Of a DNA stretch of 64,000 bases, positions 1 through 7,947 are shown piece after piece. Where the stretch lies: contig NZ_LXYR01000002.1 in NCBI RefSeq assembly GCF_001650195.1, positions 124,001 through 188,000 of the forward strand, written 5' to 3'. Every line of letters starts with the position of its first letter. Position 1 is the first letter of the stretch. The position numbers and the translations under genes are program-made. The notes under the pieces were generated by a model that worked only from the letters and a program-made list of their open reading frames with translations, did not search any database and was not told the origin of the DNA. The stretch is from Phormidesmis priestleyi BC1401 (GTDB taxonomy: Bacteria > Cyanobacteriota > Cyanobacteriia > Leptolyngbyales > Leptolyngbyaceae).

Positions 1-3
1 TCA

Positions 4-396
4 ATGCTGCAAGATCCGGCGATTCGAGTGCCGATCGCCATTAGTCTCGGCGCGATCGCGGGTGCTTTGTGCCGCTATTACTTAACCATCTGGTCGATTC
101 AGCGCTTCGGAATCGCATTTCCCTACGGGGTTTTCTTGATTAACTTAAGCGGCTGTTTTTTAATGGGATTTCTGGCAACGTGGTTTGTCGATCAGCCGAC
201 ATCTCCTGAAGTTCGGCTAATGTTGACCACTGGATTTTTAGGTGCCTACACCACCTTTTCGACTTATGGATTAGACACCCTCAATCTGCTGAGAACTCAA
301 AACTTTTCAGCCGCAGGTCTTTACTGGCTGGGCAGTGCCGCTTTAGGAGTCGTCTTCGTTCAGCTAGGAGCAATGCTGGCGAGAGTTGGACAATAA
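4..396 (+). CDS. crcB: Fluoride channel CrcB/FluC
   Basis: This 130-residue membrane protein belongs to the CrcB/Fluc family, which exports fluoride as a small dual-topology dimer in the inner membrane. The family signature is visible: GAIAGALCRY near the N-terminus, then a second helix with the INLSGCF motif, then LMLTTGFLGAYTTFSTY in the third helix, where the conserved GxxGxxTTFST segment lines the pore. Four hydrophobic segments fit the family length of 120-130 residues. The start is the first ATG in the window, and what lies upstream is not visible. Many bacteria carry two crcB genes side by side, so a partner outside the window is possible. It converges with the next gene, 10 bases between the stops. 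Confidence 0.93.
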   Translation: MLQDPAIRVPIAISLGAIAGALCRYYLTIWSIQRFGIAFPYGVFLINLSGCFLMGFLATWFVDQPTSPEVRLMLTTGFLGAYTTFSTYGLDTLNLLRTQNFSAAGLYWLGSAALGVVFVQLGAMLARVGQ

Positions 397-406
397 AAGA
401 GTTTGA

Positions 407-790
407 TTACTTTTGTTTGGCTTCGTAGAGATAGAATTTTCCAAACAAGCCGACGGTCTCAAAGTGGTAGGTCGGCATTCCGGGAAGAAAGGCTAAATCG
501 GGCACGATCGCGCGCACTGATAGGTCAGTTTGATAGAAGCTAAACACGAGATAATCTTGGCGATCGGTGTTGCGAGTAATCACCTTTTTGATCTCAGACT
601 GATTGTCGTCTACAAACTTTGGACATTGGCTTGCCAACCCCAAGGGCGCTTTTTTGCAAGCGTCTTCTCGAATGCGCTGAACTGCAAACGCTTCAAACGC
701 CTCCTGTTTAGGGTTAGTCAGCGCCAAGGTTGCGGCTATTCCCAGTAGCGCCACTCCAATCAGTCCTGCTGCCAGGTTGACTATCTTCAT
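407..790 (-). CDS. DUF4359 domain protein, membrane anchored
   Basis: I place this in the DUF4359 family of small cyanobacterial proteins; its function is unknown. I start at the ATG that gives MKIVNLAAGLIGVALLG, because the 19 residues upstream look unlike the family and the ATG directly precedes a single hydrophobic anchor or signal segment. The exposed part carries TNPKQEAFEAFA after the anchor, two cysteines (CKK and CPKF) that could form a disulfide, and the C-terminal block YHFETVGLFGKFYLYEA typical of the family. It stands alone between crcB and tRNA-His. Location outside the cytoplasm is inferred from the N-terminal segment. Confidence 0.8.
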   Translation of the reverse strand: MKIVNLAAGLIGVALLGIAATLALTNPKQEAFEAFAVQRIREDACKKAPLGLASQCPKFVDDNQSEIKKVITRNTDRQDYLVFSFYQTDLSVRAIVPDLAFLPGMPTYHFETVGLFGKFYLYEAKQK

Positions 791-935
791 AGCGGTCAAT
801 CCCCACTCCACAAGCGTTAGACAATCGGCTGCCTCACGCGAAACCACGATCTTAGACGCGATCGGACAAATTTTGTTCTCGTCCTAAAAGATCTAGCTGA
901 CTTGTCCCCTTGAATGCTATAGTACTAACTGTGAT

Positions 936-1009
936 GGCGAGCGTAGCCAAGTGGTTAAGGCAGTGGTTTGTGGTACCACCATCCGGGGGTTCGAGTCCCC
1001 TCGTTCGCC
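936..1009 (+). tRNA. tRNA-His (GTG)
   Basis: The sequence folds into a complete cloverleaf. The acceptor stem is bases 937-943 with 1002-1008. The D arm follows T8-A9, the anticodon stem GTGGT/ACCAC encloses the loop TTGTGGT with anticodon GTG, and the T arm has loop TTCGAGT. The extra G at 936 pairs with C1009, which matches the G-1:C73 pair that identifies histidine tRNAs. CCA is not encoded. There is no variable-arm insertion. Confidence 0.97.
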
Positions 1010-1058
1010 CTTTTAAGTTTTGATTAGCATTAGCGACCCTGATCGCTCTCTATGGTTT

Positions 1059-1967
1059 CTAGAGTTGAAACGAGCCATCAGGCATAATCGTTCTACTGAA
1101 AATTGTTCTGTGGCGCTTAATCTCCCGAATATCAGCATCGGTAAGGTTGGCATCGGTGAGATTGGCTCTGCTTAAATTTGCGCCCCTCAAACAGGCAGTC
1201 GTCAAGATCACTCCCGTCAAATCTGCCCCGGTTAGGTTTGCACCTCTGAGATTTGCTCCGGTCAAGTCTGCACCTGCGAGGGTCGCTTTACTCAAATTTG
1301 CCCAGGCGAGATCTGCACTCGATAAATTGGCTGCGCTGAGATTGGCTGCAAATAAATAGGCGTTTCTGAGGTGCGATCGCATCAAGTTTGCCTTTTGCAA
1401 ATCGGCATGATAGAGATGCGCCTCCATCAGTTCGGCTTCATAGAGATTGGCGTTGCTGAGATTTGCATGGGCAAAATTAGCATTGAGCAGCATTGCCTCG
1501 CTGAGGTCGGTTCGTCTCAAATCTGCTTCGCTGAGATCAGCTTCTCGAAAGGTTGCGCCTCGAAGCTCAGTGCCGATCAGATTGGCTCTGGTTAGATCGG
1601 CTCGATCGAAGTTAGCTCCCTTCAGATCTGCTCCAATCAAGTTGGCATCGCTGAGATCTGCGCCGCTCAAATCAGCAGCAACTAAACTAGCATCAACTAA
1701 TTCCGCTTTTTGGAGGGTTGCATCGATTAGTTCAGCGTTGAGCAGCGTTGCCTGATTGAGAATCGCGCCATTGAGATTAGCAGCAATCAGCTTTGCCCAG
1801 GACAGATCAGCTTTTTTTAAGTTGACGTGATTAAGATCTGCGCCTCGGAGATTTGCGCCCTTTAAGTCGGCTTCGCTGAGGTCAGGGTAACTGTGCGGAT
1901 GGAGCGATCGCCATTCAATCCACGCCACTGCCCCTTGCTGCAATAGCTTGAGATGCCTTGATGCCAT
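1059..1967 (-). CDS. Pentapeptide-repeat protein
   Basis: Almost the whole 302-residue protein, from about residue 30 to 285, is made of A(D/N)LXX pentapeptides (ADLKG, ANLRG, ADLNH and so on), which fold as a right-handed square beta helix. The first 25 residues (LLQQGAVAWIEWRSLHPHSYPDLS) form a cap seen in other cyanobacterial members. No enzymatic domain is present and the role is unknown; some relatives bind other proteins or mimic DNA. The ATG lies two bases after the ccmP stop, so the two genes are almost certainly cotranscribed. Strong repetitiveness makes the opposite strand look open in places, but nothing there is a gene. Confidence 0.92.
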   Translation of the reverse strand: MASRHLKLLQQGAVAWIEWRSLHPHSYPDLSEADLKGANLRGADLNHVNLKKADLSWAKLIAANLNGAILNQATLLNAELIDATLQKAELVDASLVAADLSGADLSDANLIGADLKGANFDRADLTRANLIGTELRGATFREADLSEADLRRTDLSEAMLLNANFAHANLSNANLYEAELMEAHLYHADLQKANLMRSHLRNAYLFAANLSAANLSSADLAWANLSKATLAGADLTGANLRGANLTGADLTGVILTTACLRGANLSRANLTDANLTDADIREIKRHRTIFSRTIMPDGSFQL

Positions 1968-1969
1968 GT

Positions 1970-2611
1970 CTATTCCTTTCGCATCTCGGTCGGATGCTCT
2001 CGCCCAGCGACGTTCTCGATCGCTGCCACCACTGCCTGAGATGCTGCCATGATGTCTCGCTCTGCGCCACCGAGATAGAGTCGCCCAAAGCTGCCCACCG
2101 CCGAGATTTGCAAAATGTTGATGAAGGCGGCTTTTTCGGCTTCGTTGGCGGCGAGGGCGGCAAAGGCGGCGGGTTCGACTTCAAAGACGTAGAGGGTTTG
2201 CCCTGCCAGAATCATGTTGCCGCGTCGGGTGCGGTTGATCAGTTGGGTGTGATGGGCATCGATGTTGCGAATAATTTGGCTAGAAATCACCCGCGGCTTG
2301 AGACCTTCGTTTTGCCGAACGCCCATCGCGTCTAGGATTGCTCGACCTGCGGCTTTGACTTCGCCCTGATTGCTGGCGTGAATTTCGAGCAGCCCATACA
2401 GACGTTCGACCATTTGCACACCGGGACGCACCACGGCTGATTTCATCGCCACGTCCATGATGCGGTTAATTTCGATGCCGGGAGAAATCTCAATCCAGAG
2501 GGAGGCATCTCCGGGCAGGGGTAAAAAGCCCAGTGCCTCGGTGCCGAGATAAGCAGCGTGTTGGGGCTGCAAGTTGTCGAGATACACGTAACTGCGAAGA
2601 TCGATTCCCAA
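1970..2611 (-). CDS. ccmP: Carboxysome shell protein CcmP (tandem BMC domain)
   Basis: CcmP is a tandem bacterial-microcompartment-domain protein of the beta-carboxysome shell. Two stacked trimers form a gated pore thought to pass larger metabolites such as 3-phosphoglycerate or RuBP. The 213 residues match the family length. Recognisable blocks are [18 protein letters not shown] at the N-terminus, [18 protein letters not shown], the first-domain segment [17 protein letters not shown], and the second-domain end [11 protein letters not shown]. The start is TTG: the only nearby in-frame ATG is followed at once by a stop, and [12 protein letters not shown] is the conserved family N-terminus. A TATACT -10-like hexamer on this strand lies at 2642-2647. 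ccmP is commonly unlinked to ccmKLMN, as here. Confidence 0.93.
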   Translation of the reverse strand: MGIDLRSYVYLDNLQPQHAAYLGTEALGFLPLPGDASLWIEISPGIEINRIMDVAMKSAVVRPGVQMVERLYGLLEIHASNQGEVKAAGRAILDAMGVRQNEGLKPRVISSQIIRNIDAHHTQLINRTRRGNMILAGQTLYVFEVEPAAFAALAANEAEKAAFINILQISAVGSFGRLYLGGAERDIMAASQAVVAAIENVAGREHPTEMRKE

Positions 2612-2699
2612 AAGTCACATCCCTGGCAAAGAGGCTAGATCAGTATACGATTTTGCGTTGACTCGTGGCTACTGACTAGGGAGGATAGAGGCGATTCTG

Positions 2700-4730
2700 C
2701 TATGCATCGACTAAATCGCTGTGGTCGGTTTCCCTGTTCCGAATGGTCTCAAATAAGTCGCTGTCATCATTGGTAAATGCACACACATCAAAGTAATAAA
2801 CTGCGGGTGTTCCACTTCTTCTGCGGTTAGAAATCAAATAAGAATTAAGGTCAACGAATTTTTCATGATCTCGGTTAGAAAGGCTGATCAAATAGTTTCC
2901 AAAGTTGTCATAGATCAGAAAGTGTTCGTAGCCAATTTTTAACAGTGTCTTAATAGCCTCGATCGCTTCAGCTTCAGCGTTTGGTTTAAAGGTCAGATCA
3001 TACTCAAAATAGAGAACTGGACGAGATGCAGAAATAATGTCAGCCGAGGCGTTAATAATTGAGAAGTCAAAGCCATCGGTGTCTATTTTGAGAAGTTTTG
3101 CATCCTTAAATCTGGAGTGATCTTGAATGATTGTGTTCAGGCTTTTCATTGCAACTCGCTCACCTTTGCTGGAAGTAAGAGCATTGACGATCGAGGCAGT
3201 TCCTCCGTGATTGAGAGTTGAATCAAAATTAATGATCTCCCCATCAGTGCCAACAAAACACTCATCAATTTCAACGTCTCCGATCTGCAAAGCATTGCGT
3301 CTCAGACATTCAACAAACTCAGGACTTCCTTCAACGCATAGGACTGGAACTGCCCGACCACTGCGGATGAGTGCTGCACTATCGCCGACATTTGCCCCAA
3401 TGTCGATCGCAGATGATTGGGGATATTTATCAAAAACTGCCTGGGAAATATAGCCTAAAGCAGTATCATATCTGTGCCAAGTTGCTTGATAGTGATCTAA
3501 GCGATGGTCGATCGGCAGAAGAATAGAGTAGCAACCAATTTTGTATCGTTTAGTCGCAAGTTTTGCACTCTTCAGATTGACTAACTCTATGAAAATAGCC
3601 TCTAACTTATCAACTGCTTTAGCTTGACTAAATTCAGACATTGCTCGTTGTTGACCTGTTCGAGTAATTGCCTCCCAGCGTGCCAAGTCTGTTGGCAGAG
3701 AAGACAAACTATCGGCTAGATCAAATGGGTTTTCAGACTCAAAGATTAGTCCATCGGTGCCAGATTCGGCGATGATTTCTTTGGCTCCTCCGGTGCCACT
3801 GGTGACGAGAGTGAGTCCTGCTGCCATTGCCTCAATTTGACTGATTCCAAATGGCTCCTCAAATCGAGAAGGAAAAACCAGAACATTATGAGTTTTATAG
3901 AGTTGAATCAGTTCTTGACGAGACAATGCTCCTGGGAAGTGAACGGATTCTTGGAGTCCTTCTGATTCCACAAATTGCTTTAAAGCTTCAACAAATTCTG
4001 GTTGAAACGTGCCCCCGGCGATCGTGGCGGTGAATTCAATTCCTGCCGCGTGAAGTAGAGAGAGCGCTTCGACTAAAACATCAGCCCCTTTGTATGCGGT
4101 GACTAAACTGGCGTAGGCAATGCGAAGACGATCGCGCGGCGGAAGCTCGGCTTGATAAAAGGCATCGACATCGGCACCAGGATAAATAGTTTGTGTTGTA
4201 GCGGTCGAGTAGCCTAACGTCTGAAGGCTTGCCGTGACCCAATCGCTACAGGTGATGGGCTGGTAAAGGGGCGATTGGGGCGTGTGCTGAGGCGAATAAT
4301 CGGCTTGAGCATTCATCAAATAGTGAACCACGGGCACATGACGAGAGAGCAATAGTGCTAAACTCTCTGCTTCCATTTGCACAAACCGCAGATTACCTGC
4401 TAAACAAACATCGGGCTGAAAGTGGTCTAAGTGGTGTTTGAGCACCGCCTGATTTTGCTGCCTCGCACTCACTACGCGCTGATGGTCAAACCAGCTTGCT
4501 CCTTCAGAGGACCACCCACCCATGAGCGACAAACAACGATCGACAGGCGGATCAGGATAGAGACTGACGTGAGATGCAGAAAACTGGGGCGTGTCACTCG
4601 TCAACACTAAAACGGTGTGACCACGATGTTGCAACAGTCGGGCAAAGTCTGCGATCGAGCGTTCATATCCTCCTAAAACTTGCGGCGGGTAAAGATTGGT
4701 GAGCACTAAGATTTTGAGAGTTTTAGTCAT
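2700..4730 (-). CDS. GT4 glycosyltransferase fused to FkbM methyltransferase
   Basis: This is a two-domain protein of about 676 residues. Residues about 5-385 form a GT4 (GT-B) glycosyltransferase: an N-terminal LTNLYPPQVLGGYERSIADF glycine loop and a C-terminal nucleotide-sugar site with VFPSRFEEPFGISQIEAMA and the EPFG glutamates. Residues about 430-660 form an FkbM-type SAM-dependent methyltransferase, with SAIDIGANVGDSAALI (motif I) and the family's LLKIDTDGFD block. I start at the ATG giving MTKTLKILVLTN; the longer frame overlaps the upstream gene and adds unrelated residues. It lies 40 bases downstream of the SPINDLY-type transferase, so they probably share a transcript. Acceptor and sugar are unknown; I infer building and O-methylation of a glycan. 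Confidence 0.88.
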   Translation of the reverse strand: MTKTLKILVLTNLYPPQVLGGYERSIADFARLLQHRGHTVLVLTSDTPQFSASHVSLYPDPPVDRCLSLMGGWSSEGASWFDHQRVVSARQQNQAVLKHHLDHFQPDVCLAGNLRFVQMEAESLALLLSRHVPVVHYLMNAQADYSPQHTPQSPLYQPITCSDWVTASLQTLGYSTATTQTIYPGADVDAFYQAELPPRDRLRIAYASLVTAYKGADVLVEALSLLHAAGIEFTATIAGGTFQPEFVEALKQFVESEGLQESVHFPGALSRQELIQLYKTHNVLVFPSRFEEPFGISQIEAMAAGLTLVTSGTGGAKEIIAESGTDGLIFESENPFDLADSLSSLPTDLARWEAITRTGQQRAMSEFSQAKAVDKLEAIFIELVNLKSAKLATKRYKIGCYSILLPIDHRLDHYQATWHRYDTALGYISQAVFDKYPQSSAIDIGANVGDSAALIRSGRAVPVLCVEGSPEFVECLRRNALQIGDVEIDECFVGTDGEIINFDSTLNHGGTASIVNALTSSKGERVAMKSLNTIIQDHSRFKDAKLLKIDTDGFDFSIINASADIISASRPVLYFEYDLTFKPNAEAEAIEAIKTLLKIGYEHFLIYDNFGNYLISLSNRDHEKFVDLNSYLISNRRRSGTPAVYYFDVCAFTNDDSDLFETIRNRETDHSDLVDA

Positions 4731-4770
4731 CTTGATTACTCTTGAGTGAAATACGGTGTTGCTGAATTCA

Positions 4771-7020
4771 TCACGATCGCTCACTCAGTTCGGCTGATGA
4801 TTCTGACGTTGCTAAATAGGTTGCCCACATTTGCTCGTAAGCCTTTTCCATCTCGCGAGTAAATTGTTTGCCATTCCAAAGTGGGGCAGTTTGTTTCGAT
4901 CGCTTCAACTTCCAGGCGATTTGCTGCCGGAGCGCCGCATCGGTTCCTAAACGAACTCCCCAATTGACATATTCGTCATCTGTCCAGGCGATGCCTTCGG
5001 TGAGTCCGGCGTTGGTCAGCATCGTGTAGCTGTTTCGAGCGGCAAATTGTTCTCCGACTCGCGTCACTAATGGGATTTCCATCCAAAGGGCTTCGAGGGT
5101 TGTGGTTGCGCCATTGTAGGGAAAGGTGTCTAGCACCACATCGGCGATCGCTAAATTAGCGCGATGAATTTCAACCGATGGGTCATCAGGCAAAAATCGG
5201 AGACGATCGCTTGATACGCCCTCTTCTTCAGCGATTTCTGCAAAAAATTTGCTGATCGATTCCTGGTCTGAGAGTCCTTTAATTAAGAAGTAGCTGTTGG
5301 GAACTTGCTTAAGAATTCGCATTTGCAGCTTTACGGTGTCGCGATGTCGTTTGTAGCCTCGCTGGGCACTGAGGAAGACGATCGCATCATTGGGAATCTC
5401 TAAATGTTCTCGTCGTAGCGTGGGAATGCCGACTTCAAAACCATCGACGGCAATATAGGTTTGAGGCAACCGAACAATTTTCTCACTGTAGTAATCTTGG
5501 GCGGAGTCTGGCAAAACGTAGGGGTCGGCGATGAAATAGTCGATCGCGGGTAAACCTGATGCATCCCAACCGAGCCAGGTTGCTTGAACGGGGGCGGGCT
5601 TGAGTGCCAAAATCTCACAGGTTAGATCGAGGGTGATGCTGTCAAGATCGATGAGAATATCAATTTCGTCTTCATGGATCTGGGTCGCGATCATTAAGTT
5701 GGTTCCTAGACCGACCGTTTCAATTTTGTGGACGTGTTCAAATTGGTTCACATACCACTCTTGCAAGGGATCGTGAAATTTTCGATAGCTGAGAAAATAG
5801 CCATAGAGTTCAAAGCGATCGCGATCATGGTGCTGCAATAGGCACCGAGCAAGCCAGCCGACCGAATGCGTTGCCATGCAGTGAGACAAATAGCCGATTT
5901 TAAGACGCTTGGGGGCGCGATCGCGGATTGAGTGCTGATAGTTTCTGCCCTTGTTGGCGGCGTTGAGTTGAATATTTTTTTGACAATATTCGAGGACTTG
6001 ATTTTCGAGGGTGCGCCAGCGCTGTGGCTGATCGTAGAAGTAGACCAAATAGTAAGACGAGTTGAGCAGCCGAGAGATACTAACAGAATGTACATCGGTG
6101 GGCTGTTGCTCAACCAAAGTCTGCAACAAAGACTCATGCCTCTCAGCAATCTTCAGCGCTTCTTGCCAATAGCCACCCGCACCAAGCAAGCCCCGCAAGA
6201 TTAAATGGTTAGAAAAAATCTTTTCGGGTAAGTAGTTTGTGAGTTCATATCGACGCTCACCGACTTGGATGCTGCGATCGTACTGTTTTGCGTTGTGATA
6301 AAAAAGCGACAAGTGACCCAAAAATTCGATGCTGTCAGGGTCAAAGCGGAGATAAGCCTCAACCAGATCGGCTGCAAATGCACCACTCATCTTACTGTGA
6401 GCAAATCGAATCGCTGCGGGCAGCAAAACCTGCATCAAGGCGTGAGTATCAGGAACTAAGCTGATGCAACCCTCAGCAAATTTGAGCAGAGACGGCGTAG
6501 GGGCGGCGTGATATAAAACAGTTTCTAAAACGTGTAGCAAAAACTCTGAATTGACCTCTACTCCTTGAAGCGATTGCGGCAACTCCAACTCTTCAAGCGT
6601 GTCATCGGTGTAGAGATCAAGCTCGATCGAAAGCTGCAAGAGTTGCAGAACGTTATAAATGAGATTAGGAGACACTTCGCGCAGATGTTGACGGATTGCC
6701 CACGCGGTTGAGTAGTCTGTCAAAGCCTCGCGTCTCTCTGCCTCGGTTTGCAACACTTGCGCTAACTCAGCGACCCATTGTTCAACCTGATCAGGTTCAC
6801 CTTCCGACATCGCAAACAGCCAGGTGGTTTGGGCTTCGGCTTCTTCACCTTGCAAGAGCAGCAATAAGCCTAACTGCCAATAATAAGATCGCTCTTCGGG
6901 GTTGGACTCGATCGCTTGTTCGTAGAGTTGGGCAGCTTGAGCATAATTTGCTTGCGCTAGATATTGGCTAGCTTGCAATTGCCAGGAGGTTAACGCTTCG
7001 GTAGAGTTGGTAGAAGTCAT
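4771..7020 (-). CDS. SPINDLY-family O-GlcNAc (GT41) transferase with TPR
   Basis: The 749-residue protein has TPR-like helices at its N-terminus (residues about 10-60, YLAQANYAQAAQLYEQAIESNPEE) and a longer helical region to about 350. The C-terminal GT41 catalytic half begins at RLKIGYLSHCMATHSVGWL and includes VQATWLGWDASGLPAIDYF, FLSAQRGYKRH and the nucleotide-sugar block VLDTFPYNGATTTLEALW. Family members add a single sugar (GlcNAc or fucose) to Ser/Thr of cytoplasmic proteins. It lies between a type IV pilin gene and a GT4-FkbM fusion on the same strand. Modification of the pilin or another surface protein is my inference, not shown by the sequence. Confidence 0.9.
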   Translation of the reverse strand: MTSTNSTEALTSWQLQASQYLAQANYAQAAQLYEQAIESNPEERSYYWQLGLLLLLQGEEAEAQTTWLFAMSEGEPDQVEQWVAELAQVLQTEAERREALTDYSTAWAIRQHLREVSPNLIYNVLQLLQLSIELDLYTDDTLEELELPQSLQGVEVNSEFLLHVLETVLYHAAPTPSLLKFAEGCISLVPDTHALMQVLLPAAIRFAHSKMSGAFAADLVEAYLRFDPDSIEFLGHLSLFYHNAKQYDRSIQVGERRYELTNYLPEKIFSNHLILRGLLGAGGYWQEALKIAERHESLLQTLVEQQPTDVHSVSISRLLNSSYYLVYFYDQPQRWRTLENQVLEYCQKNIQLNAANKGRNYQHSIRDRAPKRLKIGYLSHCMATHSVGWLARCLLQHHDRDRFELYGYFLSYRKFHDPLQEWYVNQFEHVHKIETVGLGTNLMIATQIHEDEIDILIDLDSITLDLTCEILALKPAPVQATWLGWDASGLPAIDYFIADPYVLPDSAQDYYSEKIVRLPQTYIAVDGFEVGIPTLRREHLEIPNDAIVFLSAQRGYKRHRDTVKLQMRILKQVPNSYFLIKGLSDQESISKFFAEIAEEEGVSSDRLRFLPDDPSVEIHRANLAIADVVLDTFPYNGATTTLEALWMEIPLVTRVGEQFAARNSYTMLTNAGLTEGIAWTDDEYVNWGVRLGTDAALRQQIAWKLKRSKQTAPLWNGKQFTREMEKAYEQMWATYLATSESSAELSERS

Positions 7021-7084
7021 TGTCGTGGGGGCTTGATCGAAAGGGTTGCTTTAGTATGGACGCAAGATAAAGCGACGTAACACG

Positions 7085-7122
7085 CAAAAAAATGAGTGGA
7101 TAGAAATCTACCCACCCACTCT
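7085..7122 (-). terminator. Rho-independent terminator after the pilin gene
   Basis: Read on the minus strand, GAGTGG...GTAGA pairs with TCTA...CCACTC (bases 7094-7121) across a short loop, with a small bulge, and is followed by a run of seven T. It lies about 60 bases beyond the pilin stop codon and would separate pilin transcripts from the downstream glycosyltransferases, at least partly. Confidence 0.65.
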
Positions 7123-7179
7123 CTAAAATTTTGAAACTTAGCGCTCAGGCTAGATCATTGCAACTTGATTGTGCTGTCA

Positions 7180-7728
7180 TCAACCTTTGCTCATATCTCT
7201 CGCGGTGGCATCACACGTTGGTTGTGCAGAAGTTCCAGCAGCAGGTGGTTTTGGGTCTGCTAATATCTTAGCGTCGGGCGTGATTGCTTCACACAAAACA
7301 GCCGTTGTGGTTGCGTCACTAGCCTCTTTCACAACCGAGATAGCGACCATGCCGTTATAAGACTTTAGGGCCTTCGCTTTGGAGGTGCCATAGTTGATCA
7401 CACTAGTAGCATCAGTGGCAACTGCCTGAAGCGTGTAATCGTAGTTAGAAGTTGTTGCTGGAACGGGGTTTGCCAAACCATTGAAGTCAGATGAAAAGTT
7501 GCTCTTTTCCAAATAGCGAGCTTGTTGAGTGCGGTTCAGGGTTCCCACATACTGCTTGGCTTCAGACTGCTTGGCTTTGTTTGCCTGGTTCAAGAAAGAA
7601 GGCAGCGCGATTGCAGACAGAATGCCGATGATGATGATGACCACCAATAGCTCGATCAGGGTGAAACCTTGATCTTTCTTTTTGCCGACGAGGTGTTGCA
7701 GAAACTTTGCTTTGAGTTCAGATTTCAT
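7180..7728 (-). CDS. pilA: Type IV pilin-like protein (PilA family)
   Basis: This is a 182-residue prepilin. It has a basic leader ending KKKDQG, then the type III cleavage site G|FTLIELLVVIIIIGILSAIALP with the invariant Glu at mature position 5, then the usual QANKAKQSEAKQYVGTLNRTQQARY alpha-helix of cyanobacterial PilA proteins. Two cysteines (VLCEAITPD and AQPTCDATARD) near the C-terminus can form the disulfide of the D-region. Such pilins form the pilus used for motility and DNA uptake after cleavage by PilD. An AGGAGA lies about 12 bases before the ATG. The GT41 and GT4-FkbM genes follow on the same strand, beyond a terminator. It may be the major or a minor pilin; the window does not decide. 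Confidence 0.88.
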   Translation of the reverse strand: MKSELKAKFLQHLVGKKKDQGFTLIELLVVIIIIGILSAIALPSFLNQANKAKQSEAKQYVGTLNRTQQARYLEKSNFSSDFNGLANPVPATTSNYDYTLQAVATDATSVINYGTSKAKALKSYNGMVAISVVKEASDATTTAVLCEAITPDAKILADPKPPAAGTSAQPTCDATARDMSKG

Positions 7729-7729
7729 G

Positions 7730-7947
7730 GAAAGAGTGTCTCCTAAAGGGTGCGGGTGGATGAGCTTCTAACGCTGAACCTAACTTGCCCAGTTCTTTCA
7801 CCTTTCATATCACTCGTCTCTAAAAATCTTCCTGATTTCTCAAACCCTCGATCCAATAAGAGTTAGAGGCGACGATCTGCTCCTCATAAAGTGGAGCGAA
7901 GCCCTCGCCAGCCCTAGAATTCTTGTTCTCTCCTTAGGGCTACCGTG
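7730..7947. repeat. Intergenic region with decayed dispersed-repeat sequence
   Basis: Upstream of the pilin gene, bases about 7875-7905 read (on the minus strand) GGCGAGGGCTTCGCTCCACTTTATGAGGAG. That is close to the interior of the short repeat elements at 52.5 kb and 62.3 kb. I see no gene here. The pilin promoter must lie in the first 150 bases, but I cannot identify it confidently. Confidence 0.45.

Noticed and set aside
1147-1755. Plus-strand frames over the pentapeptide gene
   Set aside because: They are mirror frames produced by the 15-base repeat and hold no domain.
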